Assembly (NCBI GenBank): GCA_017442365.1
Contig: JAFRZW010000002.1
Coordinates: 62,001-126,000 of the forward strand
From: Rikenellaceae bacterium
GTDB taxonomy: Bacteria > Bacteroidota > Bacteroidia > Bacteroidales > Rikenellaceae
Direction of reading: 5' to 3'
Length of the DNA: 64,000 nucleotides
Part shown: in pieces, positions 10,020 through 17,075 of the stretch
Numbering within the stretch: the first letter of the stretch is position 1
How the letters are laid out: each line of letters opens with the position of its first letter
Made by a program: the position numbers and the translations under genes
The notes under the pieces: generated by a model
What the model was told of the DNA's origin: nothing
The model's database searches: none
The model's input: only the letters and a program-made list of their open reading frames with translations

Positions 10020-10052
10020 TTGCGCCGTTTCGGCAAAATATCGCTATCTTTG
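10020..10052 (+). promoter_or_regulatory. Promoter of galE
   Basis: A Bacteroidetes-type -7 box TATCTTTG (10045-10052) lies 27 bp before the galE ATG, with TTG at 10020-10022 (22-bp gap) as a possible -33 element. The -7 match to TAnnTTTG is exact; the spacing is slightly long. Confidence 0.6.
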
Positions 10053-10079
10053 TCATACGATTAGAATACTATTTCGATT

Positions 10080-11108
10080 ATGAGCAAACGTTGTGTTTTG
10101 GTTACGGGCGGTGCCGGATATATCGGCTCGCATACGGCCGTCGAACTCGTTGAGGCGGGTTACGACGTGGTGATAGTGGATAATTTGTCGAACTCGGACG
10201 AGCAGGCTGTCGAGGGAGTGCGTCGCATTACGGGTGCTGAGATTCCCTTCGAGAAGGTCGATTGTTGCGACCGCGAGGCCTTCGAGCAGGTGTTCCGCAA
10301 GTATCGCTTCGATGCTGTGATCCATTTCGCTGCGTCGAAAGCGGTGGGCGAATCGGTCGAGAAACCGCTCCTGTACTACCGCAACAACCTCACTTCGTTT
10401 GTCAATGTCTTGGAGTTGATCAGCAAGTATGGTTGCTCAAATATCGTCTTTTCGTCATCGGCAACGGTCTATGGCGAGGCTGATGTTCAGCCCGTTACGG
10501 AGCTTGCACCGCGCAAACCTGCAACCTCGCCCTACGGCAATACCAAGCAGATGTGCGAGGATATTTTGCGTGATACGGTGGCAGCGGCAGGTGGTGCAAT
10601 TCACGGCATTGCCCTGCGCTATTTCAACCCGATTGGCGCTCACCCTTCGGCCGAGATTGGCGAGTTGCCGCGCGGTGTGCCCCAGAATCTCGTTCCTTTT
10701 GTAACCCAGACGGCGGCGGGTATCCGCGAGTGCCTGAGTGTCTTTGGCGACGACTATGACACCCCCGACGGCTCGTGTATCCGCGACTATATCGATGTGG
10801 TCGATCTGGCGCGTGCGCACGTAGTGGCAATCGGTCGTATGATCGAGGGTCGCAACAAGAGCGACTTCGAGATCTTCAACGTCGGAACGGGTCGTGGCGT
10901 ATCGGTGTTGGAGCTGGTACGTGCATTCGAGCGCGTCAATGGGCTCAAACTCAACTATCGTATTGCTCCTCGCCGAGCAGGTGATGTGGTTGTAAGTTGG
11001 GCCGATACGACGCTGGCTAACAACGAGTTGGGGTGGCGAGCCGAGCGTTCGCTCGACGAAACTCTTGCTTCGGCGTGGCGTTGGCAGCAAGAGGTGATGA
11101 AGCGATAA
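10080..11108 (+). CDS. galE: UDP-glucose 4-epimerase
   Basis: GalE interconverts UDP-glucose and UDP-galactose with bound NAD. The N-terminal Rossmann motif VTGGAGYIGSH (residues 7-17) and VIVDNLSNS are typical. The SSSATVYG segment and the catalytic YxxxK (YGNTK) are present, and the length of 342 residues is normal. It is monocistronic behind a clear promoter; the next plus-strand feature is tRNA-Leu. It likely supplies UDP-galactose for surface glycans. Confidence 0.95.
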   Translation: MSKRCVLVTGGAGYIGSHTAVELVEAGYDVVIVDNLSNSDEQAVEGVRRITGAEIPFEKVDCCDREAFEQVFRKYRFDAVIHFAASKAVGESVEKPLLYYRNNLTSFVNVLELISKYGCSNIVFSSSATVYGEADVQPVTELAPRKPATSPYGNTKQMCEDILRDTVAAAGGAIHGIALRYFNPIGAHPSAEIGELPRGVPQNLVPFVTQTAAGIRECLSVFGDDYDTPDGSCIRDYIDVVDLARAHVVAIGRMIEGRNKSDFEIFNVGTGRGVSVLELVRAFERVNGLKLNYRIAPRRAGDVVVSWADTTLANNELGWRAERSLDETLASAWRWQQEVMKR

Positions 11109-11233
11109 GTTGCGCATCGCAGGGCGAGTTTTGTTGTCTTTTTGTTATCCGGCGCTGAACGAGGAATCCGATCGAGAATCGTTAATTAATTCGCACCAAA
11201 TCTTAATGTTGCGTAAAAAAGTGGTCGAAAATT

Positions 11234-11263
11234 TTGCGGATATCAAAATTACAGCTATCTTTG
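11234..11263 (+). promoter_or_regulatory. Promoter of tRNA-Leu
   Basis: TTG (11234-11236), a 19-bp gap and TATCTTTG (11256-11263) match the Bacteroidetes sigma consensus exactly. The tRNA 5' end is 32 bp further on. Confidence 0.8.
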
Positions 11264-11294
11264 TGCCCTCGAATGAAGGTTCTTTCGATGTAAT

Positions 11295-11380
11295 GCCCAG
11301 GTGGTGAAATTGGTAGACACGCTACTTTGAGGGGGTAGTGAACAATTAGGTTCGTGCAAGTTCGAGTCTTGTCCTGGGCA
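11295..11380 (+). tRNA. tRNA-Leu (anticodon GAG)
   Basis: Acceptor arms GCCCAGG (11295-11301) and CCTGGGC (11373-11379) pair fully, with discriminator A at 11380. The anticodon stem CTACT/GGTAG encloses the loop TTGAGGG with GAG at 11329-11331. A long variable arm and the T-loop TTCGAGT are present, as expected for a class II leucine tRNA. The terminal CCA is not encoded. Confidence 0.95.
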
Positions 11381-11383
11381 CTG

Positions 11384-11420
11384 AAAACCGCGTCAGACGT
11401 TAGTCTGACGCGGTTTTTTT
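11384..11420 (+). terminator. Terminator of tRNA-Leu
   Basis: A perfect 15-bp stem (11384-11398 with 11403-11417), tetraloop GTTA and a T run to 11420. It directly follows the tRNA. Confidence 0.9.
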
Positions 11421-11438
11421 GTTTGTAGGATACGAGAT

Positions 11439-11837
11439 TTAGTCTTCTTTTATAACTCTTTTTTCGACCCTGCCCGTACCGTGACAGAAAGAGCAACGAC
11501 GTTTAGAGGTATATCCACCATCGCGTGAATAGTGATTAGTTGTAATAAACCCCTCGCCATCACAATTGGAACACTTCTCTGAAACCGTTTCATAAGTATA
11601 CACCTGAGGTACTGATTCCATTTGCGGTTGAGATTGAATCTGATCCCAGCTTGGAGTAGGGACTACACCAGGTGCTGGTGGTGTCCACTGATTAGACATC
11701 GACATCATCGCATTCATCATTTGCATCTGCTGAACCATCTGCGCTGCTTGATTAGTGATAGGATGACCTCCGTAATATTGAGCTTTAAGCGTATATACGC
11801 TAAAAAGCATAACAACCAATAAAAATAATCTCTTCAT
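11439..11837 (-). CDS. Exported protein with DnaJ-type CxxCxGxG zinc motifs
   Basis: The 132-residue product has a signal peptide (MKRLFLLVVMLFSVYTLKAQ, probable cleavage after A-Q), then a Gln/Met-rich region (about residues 28-50) and a Pro-rich stretch. At the C-terminus lie two DnaJ-like motifs, CSNCDGEG and CSFCHGTG, which can form one zinc centre. No J domain is present. The function is unknown; an exported zinc-ribbon protein is the best description. It is AT-richer than its neighbours and lies just past tRNA-Leu, together with another small Cys-containing protein upstream on the same strand. Confidence 0.7.
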   Translation of the reverse strand: MKRLFLLVVMLFSVYTLKAQYYGGHPITNQAAQMVQQMQMMNAMMSMSNQWTPPAPGVVPTPSWDQIQSQPQMESVPQVYTYETVSEKCSNCDGEGFITTNHYSRDGGYTSKRRCSFCHGTGRVEKRVIKED

Positions 11838-11858
11838 AGCTATAATGTAAAATATATT

Positions 11859-12110
11859 CTATTTGTGATAATTCTTGTGGTGTCCACAACGTTTGCAGTA
11901 ATTTTTCTGCCACTCTTTGCCATCGGTAATAGGAGAAAAACCGCGACAATCGCACCCTACCGTTGCTTTGCAATATTTACCTTCTGCGCTGACGTGAACG
12001 TGGGTAGGAGTAGGCTCTACGCTGTTATCCTTACTCGTAAAAGAACTTAAACTAACTAATATAACAGCAGCAACTGCGACTAAACCGAGAATTGTAATAA
12101 TCTTCTTCAT
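11859..12110 (-). CDS. Small Cys/His-rich exported or membrane-anchored protein
   Basis: The start is taken as the ATG at 12108-12110 (MKKIITILGLVAVAAVILVS), giving 83 residues; the longer open frame has an unlikely leader. The N-terminal 24 residues are a signal peptide or membrane anchor. The C-terminal half holds GCDCRGF, then CKRCGHHKNYHK, so five Cys and several His that could bind a metal. No family is recognised. The spacing to the other exported zinc-motif gene downstream is 21 bp, so they are probably co-transcribed. Confidence 0.65.
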   Translation of the reverse strand: MKKIITILGLVAVAAVILVSLSSFTSKDNSVEPTPTHVHVSAEGKYCKATVGCDCRGFSPITDGKEWQKNYCKRCGHHKNYHK

Positions 12111-12169
12111 TGTTGTAGATTTGAAATTAGAGGTTAATATTTTCAAAGAGTCCAATATCATACGTACAC

Positions 12170-12340
12170 AAAAAAAGCGAGGACCCACCTTTGCTATGGC
12201 ATTCTGAGGTCTTAGGAAACCTTGTGGCACATACGACAAAGTGAAGCCCACGCATACACGTGAGCATCAACTTTACTTACCTTGCCACATTTTGAAAGTT
12301 CCTAAGTTTCAGAATGCAAGTAGTAAAGCTAACGCTTTTT
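12170..12340 (-). ncRNA. Candidate rod-shaped small RNA (6S-like shape)
   Basis: Read on the minus strand, about 170 nt fold into one long interrupted hairpin. The closing stem is AAAAAGCG/CGCTTTTT (12333-12340 with 12172-12179). Next come CTTT/AAAG and CTA/TAG, a 9-bp stem (12309-12317 with 12200-12208), a CTTAGGAA/TTCCTAAG stem, GTGGCA/TGCCAC, and an apical hairpin GCTCACG/CGTGGGC. The 3' side ends in seven T residues. A GATATTTG box sits right at the 5' side. No reading frame fits. The overall shape resembles 6S RNA, but identity is not proven; a structured leader of the gene 60 bp downstream is the main alternative. Confidence 0.55.
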
Positions 12341-12341
12341 C

Positions 12342-12349
12342 CAAATATC
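12342..12349 (-). promoter_or_regulatory. Probable -7 box of the rod-shaped RNA
   Basis: GATATTTG on the minus strand differs by one base from TAnnTTTG and ends directly before the A-run that opens the RNA. The same variant GATATTTG precedes tRNA-Thr at 53681. A TTG 16 bp upstream is closer than the usual 19-21. Confidence 0.45.
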
Positions 12350-12471
12350 TTTATAGTGTGCGTATCAATCTACGCTAATGTTTCATAGGCAAATAATTTT
12401 ATGGTTATGCAAATATAATGAAAAAATCACAATATTTCTTTTCAAGTATTATATAAAACGTTGTAGCATCT

Positions 12472-12495
12472 AAAAAAAGCTTCTATAAAAAGCTT
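12472..12495 (-). terminator. Terminator of pyrC
   Basis: Two AAGCTT copies (12490-12495 and 12477-12482) can pair across a 7-nt loop and are followed on the minus strand by a T run. The hairpin abuts the pyrC stop codon. Confidence 0.65.
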
Positions 12496-13842
12496 CTATT
12501 TTCTACGCGGAGCAAATTCGAGGCGCGAACCGCGTACCGAACGATCGACACGACCCTCGGTGAAGGCCTTGCGACCACCGACCAGCGTCAACTCAACCGA
12601 CGACGAGAAACGCTCACCCTCGAATGGCGACCAACCACATTTGTATAGTATATTCTCGCGTGTAACGACCTGTGGTTTTGCGGGATCAACCACCACAATA
12701 TCAGCGTGGTAGCCCTCGCGCAAGAATCCTCGACCCACAACGCCATAGCGCACCGCGGGGGCGTGGCACATCTTCTCGACCACCTTCTCGACGGGCAGAA
12801 CGCCACGTTGCGCCAGCTCCAACATCATCACGAGCGAGTGCTGCACCGACGGACCGCCCGATGGACACGACCAATACGGTTGCGACTTCTCCTCGTCGCT
12901 ATGCGGAGCGTGGTCGGTCGCCACCAGATCGACCTTGCCACTCAGCAGACCTTCGCGCAGAGCGTCGCGGTCGGCACGACTCTTGACCGCAGGATTCCAC
13001 TTGATTCGGTTGCCGCGTGTGGCGTAGTCCTCGTCGGTAAACCAGAGGTGATGGACACAGACTTCGGCGGTTATATTCTTCTCGATCAAAGGCTTAGCTT
13101 CGAGCAACGACAACTCGCGTGCGGTGCTTACGTGCAACAGATTGAGTTCCGCACCGTAGCGATCGGCCAGCTCGACAGCGCGTGCCGACGAGAGATAGCA
13201 CGCCTCGGCATCGCGGATCAGCGGGTGCATTGCAGGGGTTACGTTGTCGCCATAGCGGGCGCGAAACGCCTCGATCTGGGCGCGGATACGCTGCTCGTCC
13301 TCGCAGTGAGTTGCCACCACCACGGGCGACGAATCGAACACCGCCGAGAGCGTGCGCTCGTTATCGACCAACATATTGCCCGTCGAGGAGCCCATAAACA
13401 TCTTCACGCCGCAGACCGCGCGCGGATCGACGCGACGCACCTCGTCGATGTTGTCGTTCGTGGCGCCCAAATAGAACGAATAGTTGGCTACGGAGCACTC
13501 GGCAGCGCGGTCGAATTTACGCTCTAAGTCGCTGATTGACACCGTGGGAGGTTTCACGTTGGGCATATCCATAAACGAGGTTACACCACCCGCCACGGCT
13601 GCGGCCGACTCCGAAGCGATGTCGCCTTTGTAGGTGAGTCCCGGCTCGCGGAAGTGCACCTGATCGTCGATTGCGCCCGCCATCACCCACTTTCCGGTGG
13701 CGTCGTAGCGTTCGCCCTCGAACGTGCCCTCGAACGCACCCTCGCCAATGCTGTCGATCAGGCCGTTGCGGACAATGATATAACCCTCGAAAGTGCGGCC
13801 CTCGTTGATGATCTGACCGCCGTAAATAAGAATTGGTGTCAT
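12496..13842 (-). CDS. pyrC: Dihydroorotase
   Basis: The 448-residue amidohydrolase cyclises carbamoyl-aspartate to dihydroorotate in pyrimidine synthesis. It shows the VHFREPG motif at about residues 62-68, THCEDE, LLHVSTARE and the C-terminal TDHAPHSDEEK with the catalytic Asp. The first metal motif, usually D-x-H-x-H, reads D-D-Q-V-H here, so one histidine ligand is replaced by Gln61; I believe this variant recurs in Bacteroidetes enzymes. The gene is divergent from a flavoprotein gene, with back-to-back -7 boxes in the 54-bp gap, and ends in its own terminator. Confidence 0.93.
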   Translation of the reverse strand: MTPILIYGGQIINEGRTFEGYIIVRNGLIDSIGEGAFEGTFEGERYDATGKWVMAGAIDDQVHFREPGLTYKGDIASESAAAVAGGVTSFMDMPNVKPPTVSISDLERKFDRAAECSVANYSFYLGATNDNIDEVRRVDPRAVCGVKMFMGSSTGNMLVDNERTLSAVFDSSPVVVATHCEDEQRIRAQIEAFRARYGDNVTPAMHPLIRDAEACYLSSARAVELADRYGAELNLLHVSTARELSLLEAKPLIEKNITAEVCVHHLWFTDEDYATRGNRIKWNPAVKSRADRDALREGLLSGKVDLVATDHAPHSDEEKSQPYWSCPSGGPSVQHSLVMMLELAQRGVLPVEKVVEKMCHAPAVRYGVVGRGFLREGYHADIVVVDPAKPQVVTRENILYKCGWSPFEGERFSSSVELTLVGGRKAFTEGRVDRSVRGSRLEFAPRRK

Positions 13843-13862
13843 ACGTGATTAGTTTTTCACCA

Positions 13863-13894
13863 CAAATTTAGTAATTTTGTGGCAAATTAATCAA
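13863..13894 (-). promoter_or_regulatory. Promoter of pyrC
   Basis: On the minus strand TTG (13892-13894), a 21-bp gap and TAAATTTG (13863-13870) match the Bacteroidetes consensus; the ATG is 20 bp downstream. The element interleaves with the divergent promoter of the flavoprotein gene. Confidence 0.65.
13872..13879 (+). promoter_or_regulatory. -7 box of the flavoprotein gene
   Basis: TAATTTTG fits TAnnTTTG exactly, 17 bp before the ATG at 13897. No TTG is found at the usual -33 distance. It lies one base away from the pyrC -7 box on the other strand. Confidence 0.5.
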
Positions 13895-13896
13895 CT

Positions 13897-15462
13897 ATGC
13901 CGCAAACAATCACCATTCAACTTTCGCCTCGCGAGGCCGCCGATCCCGAAATCTACACCTCGTTGGCAGCCCGCCGTATGGGTATCCGTCGCTCGGAGGT
14001 GGCTCTGGCGCGTGTTGTCAAGCGTTCGATCGACGCTCGCCAGCGCAATGTGAAGGTCAATCTCTCGATCGAAATCTATGTCGATCGTGAGCCGCAACCC
14101 GCCCCCGTGTACTTCGACTATCCCGATGTGAGCGGTCGAACTGAGGTGGTGATTGTCGGTTCGGGTCCTGCGGGACTGTTCGCGGCGTTGCGACTTATCG
14201 AGCTGGGATTCAAGCCGATAGTATTGGAGCGCGGACGCGATGTGTCGGCTCGCAAACGCGACATCGCGCAGATCAACCGCAATGGTGAGATCGACCCCAA
14301 CTCGAACTATGCCTTTGGTGAGGGCGGCGCAGGAACATTCTCCGACGGCAAACTTTTCACTCGTTCGAAGAAGCGCGGCGACTATAACAAAGCGCTGCAA
14401 ACGCTTGTCTATCACGGTGCTGTGCCCGATATTCTGTTCGAGGCGCACCCCCATATCGGTACCGACCGTCTGCCTCGAATTATGACAAACGTGCGTCAAA
14501 CGATCCTCAATGCAGGAGGTGAATTTCTGTTCGATAGTTGCGTTACGGGGCTGATTATCAAGGGCGATCGCGTCGAGGGCGTTGAGTGTGGCGACCGTCG
14601 AATCGAGGCCGCAGCCGTTGTTCTGGCGACGGGACACTCGGCACGCGATATCTACCGAATGCTCCACACATCGGGTGTGCGTTTGGAGGCTAAGGGCTTC
14701 GCAATGGGCGTGCGAATCGAGCACCCGCAGGCACTGATCGACTCGATCCAATATCACTGCCGCGAGCGAGGTGAGTATCTGCCCGCAGCAAGTTATTCGC
14801 TTGTTTGTCAGCAGTTTGGGCGTGGCGTCTATTCGTTCTGTATGTGTCCGGGTGGATTCATCGTGCCGGCAATGACCGAGCAGTGGCAGTCGGTCGTGAA
14901 TGGAATGTCGCCATCGGGTCGTAACTCGGTTTTTGCCAATTCGGGTTTGGTTACCGAGGTGCGAGTAGAGGATTATGCCCACCTCAGCGAGGAGTTTGGC
15001 GTGCTGGCAGGCTTGGAGTATCAGGAGCGCCTCGAACGCTTGGCGCGAGAGAATGGTGGCGATCATCAAATCGCTCCTGCACAGCGCGTTGCAGATTTCG
15101 TTGCGGGACGTCGATCGACATCGATCCCGCGCACGTCGTACATTCCGGGGACGGTGTCGTCGGAACTTTCGGCGTGGTTACCGCCATTTATGGGCGAGGC
15201 TCTGCGTGCGGGAATCGGACATTTCGGGCGTCGTTTGAAGGGTTTTGTAACCAACGACGCGGTGGTTCTCGGAGTTGAGTCGCGCACCTCGTCGCCCGTT
15301 CGCATTCCGCGTGATAACCAGACGCTGATGCACCCCGAAACGTTCGGACTGTTCCCTGCGGGTGAGGGCGCAGGCTATGCCGGAGGTATCATCTCGGCAG
15401 CTCTCGATGGCGAACGAATTGCCGACAAAGTGGCCGATTACATCTCGCGCGGACGACGCTAA
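13897..15462 (+). CDS. FAD-dependent dehydrogenase, COG2509 family
   Basis: The 521-residue protein begins with a small alpha/beta domain (about residues 1-75), then the FAD-binding Rossmann motif VIVGSGPAGLFAALRLIE near residue 84. The family block GEGGAGTFSDGKLFTR and the C-terminal FPAGEGAGYAGGIISAALDG, which contacts the flavin, are also present. It belongs to the uncharacterised 'NAD(FAD)-utilising dehydrogenase' group, whose substrate is not established. It is transcribed alone, divergently from pyrC. Confidence 0.85.
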   Translation: MPQTITIQLSPREAADPEIYTSLAARRMGIRRSEVALARVVKRSIDARQRNVKVNLSIEIYVDREPQPAPVYFDYPDVSGRTEVVIVGSGPAGLFAALRLIELGFKPIVLERGRDVSARKRDIAQINRNGEIDPNSNYAFGEGGAGTFSDGKLFTRSKKRGDYNKALQTLVYHGAVPDILFEAHPHIGTDRLPRIMTNVRQTILNAGGEFLFDSCVTGLIIKGDRVEGVECGDRRIEAAAVVLATGHSARDIYRMLHTSGVRLEAKGFAMGVRIEHPQALIDSIQYHCRERGEYLPAASYSLVCQQFGRGVYSFCMCPGGFIVPAMTEQWQSVVNGMSPSGRNSVFANSGLVTEVRVEDYAHLSEEFGVLAGLEYQERLERLARENGGDHQIAPAQRVADFVAGRRSTSIPRTSYIPGTVSSELSAWLPPFMGEALRAGIGHFGRRLKGFVTNDAVVLGVESRTSSPVRIPRDNQTLMHPETFGLFPAGEGAGYAGGIISAALDGERIADKVADYISRGRR

Positions 15463-15536
15463 AAGGCTAAAATTGTCCGTTTTGGCGCGAAATGCTAAAA
15501 AAATTCACTAATTTTTGAAAATTTTTTAAGAAATAC

Positions 15537-15567
15537 TTGCACGAACCAAAATTTCACCTTACCTTTG
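15537..15567 (+). promoter_or_regulatory. Promoter of the orphan structured RNA
   Basis: TTG (15537-15539), a 20-bp gap and TACCTTTG (15560-15567) form a full Bacteroidetes promoter in a region with no plus-strand gene downstream. Confidence 0.75.
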
Positions 15568-15572
15568 CAGTG

Positions 15573-15800
15573 AAGTTTTAAGGTTCATTTAGGTTAGTAG
15601 TTTTAGGTTGGTAGAGGACGTCGGCAGGGCGCGATCGTGATGCTGAGAAGCATAGAAGATCGCTAAGATTAAGGCGCAGTGCTTTAATCGATCCCCCTCC
15701 GAATCCTCGTTTTGGATTCAACGCGTCGGTGCGTCCGACAGCGACCAGATATATGTTCGAAGATGCTCTCTGATCCATCGGATCGGGGAGTTAATTTTTT
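15573..15800 (+). ncRNA. Candidate orphan structured small RNA of about 228 nt
   Basis: Between convergent genes, a consensus promoter is followed by about 55 nt of G/T-rich leader holding two TTTAGGTTnGTAG-like repeats. Four hairpins follow: 15631-15663 (GCGATC/GATCGC with inner ATGCT/AGCAT), 15667-15689 (GATTAAG/CTTTAATC), 15701-15719 (GAATCC/GGATTC) and 15722-15743 (GTCGG/CCGAC plus CGC/GCG). A terminator hairpin with T run ends at 15800. No coding frame is convincing. RNase P, tmRNA and SRP signatures were looked for and not seen. The function is unknown. Confidence 0.65.
15768..15800 (+). terminator. Terminator of the orphan structured RNA
   Basis: GATCC (15772-15776) pairs with GGATC (15780-15784), extended by CTC/GAG (15768-15770 with 15788-15790), and is followed by TTAATTTTTT. 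From 15801 to 15867 I see only a direct repeat of GTGTAAAGCGAA (two copies, at about 15811 and 15832). Confidence 0.7.
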
Positions 15801-15867
15801 ATATAGGTACGTGTAAAGCGAATATAAGGAGGTGTAAAGCGAACCTCGCAATGATCAATCCTGACGA

Positions 15868-16488
15868 TCAGCGCTTGGTATAGACCACCTTCTTGGTGTC
15901 GAAGAAATCCTCGTCGTAGATCTCCGAAATCGAGTACAGATCCCAACGCTTACCCGTAAGTGCCAGCTCCTCAGCCAAATCACCACCCTTCAAATAGAGT
16001 ATTCCATTTGAAAGTGTGCCACACTGACCGCGCTCGATCTTATTCCAGATCCAACCCGTGAAGGTCTTCATATCGGTTACGGCACGGCTCACAACGTAGT
16101 CGAATTTTTGCGGCAGGCTCTCCACACGCGCATTGACGGGCGTAACGTTCCTCAGCCCCAACGCTGCACAAACCTCGCGCACGACGGTAATCTTCTTGCC
16201 GATCGAATCGGCTGCCGTAAACTGCACCTCAGGGAACAAAATCGCCAACGGGACAGTCGGGAAACCGCCACCACAACCTACGTCCAACACGCGCGCGCCG
16301 GCCTCGAATTGGCACACCTTCGCAATGGCCAACGAGTGCAGAACGTGGCGCAGATAGAGGCTGTCGATATCCTTGCGCGAGATTACATTGATGCGCGCAT
16401 TCCACTCGGTATAGAGGGGCAGCAACTGCTCGAATTGCTCGCGCTGACGCTCGGTCAGGTCGGGGAAATATTTGAGGATCAGTTCCAT
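15868..16488 (-). CDS. rsmG: 16S rRNA (guanine527-N7)-methyltransferase
   Basis: The 206-residue protein has the SAM-binding motif VLDVGCGGGFPTVPLAILFP at about residue 67 and the GidB-type N-terminus (YTEWNARINVISRKD, LYLRHVLHSL). RsmG methylates N7 of G527 in 16S rRNA. The length matches the family. It is the last gene of a three-gene minus-strand run with the ECF sigma factor (14 bp upstream) and a glycosyltransferase. Confidence 0.95.
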   Translation of the reverse strand: MELILKYFPDLTERQREQFEQLLPLYTEWNARINVISRKDIDSLYLRHVLHSLAIAKVCQFEAGARVLDVGCGGGFPTVPLAILFPEVQFTAADSIGKKITVVREVCAALGLRNVTPVNARVESLPQKFDYVVSRAVTDMKTFTGWIWNKIERGQCGTLSNGILYLKGGDLAEELALTGKRWDLYSISEIYDEDFFDTKKVVYTKR

Positions 16489-16502
16489 ATCGTGGCGTAA
16501 AT

Positions 16503-17075
16503 TTACATTTTATCTTCGATAATGAATCGGCACAACTGTTCGCGTGCGCGGTGAATTTGGGTCTTGACCGTGCCAAGCGGGAGCGACAATTTCTCGGCAA
16601 TCTCCTCATACGAATACTCGCGGAAGAAACGGTACTCGATCAGCAGTCGGTAACGTGGCGTCATACGGTCGAGATGGTGCTCGATACGACCTCGCTGTTG
16701 CAGACTGATGACGCTCTCCTCGGGCGTTGGGACGGTCGAGGCGGGTGTTACGGTCGAGTTCGAAGGCAGGGCGTCGATCGACAGATCCTCGTGGCGCTTG
16801 CGCACGTAGTCGATCAGCGTATTGCGGGCGATGGTGTAGGCCCACTGACCGAAGGTATAGCTGCGATCGTAGCGCGCCAGATTGATGAACACCTTGATAA
16901 AGGTCTCCTGCAACAGGTCATCGACATCGCCCGTTGCGCCCAACCGCTGCACATAAAGACGACGAATCGAATCGCCATAACGGTTGAAGAGGTACTCGAA
17001 TGCGGCTTTATCGCCCGCAAGTACCCAATCGACCAACTGCGCATCGTCGGCAACTATGTAGTCGGCTATCTCCAT
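16503..17075 (-). CDS. RNA polymerase sigma factor, ECF type
   Basis: The 190-residue protein has sigma region 2 at about residues 25-95 (LLQETFIKVFINL, FGQWAYTIARNTLIDYVRKR) and region 4 at about 130-185 (YSYEEIAEKLSLPLGTVKTQIHRARE). No region 1 or 3 is visible, so it is an ECF (group 4) factor. The start overlaps the end of the glycosyltransferase gene by 10 bp, indicating translational coupling. No FecR-like or other anti-sigma gene is adjacent, which is unusual for Bacteroidetes ECF factors tied to SusC systems. Confidence 0.93.
   Translation of the reverse strand: MEIADYIVADDAQLVDWVLAGDKAAFEYLFNRYGDSIRRLYVQRLGATGDVDDLLQETFIKVFINLARYDRSYTFGQWAYTIARNTLIDYVRKRHEDLSIDALPSNSTVTPASTVPTPEESVISLQQRGRIEHHLDRMTPRYRLLIEYRFFREYSYEEIAEKLSLPLGTVKTQIHRAREQLCRFIIEDKM

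Noticed and set aside
15573..15800. RNase P RNA, tmRNA or SRP RNA at the orphan RNA locus
   Set aside because: No GAGGAAAGTCC-type core, no tRNA-like ends with tag frame, and no GGAA-capped SRP tip were found.
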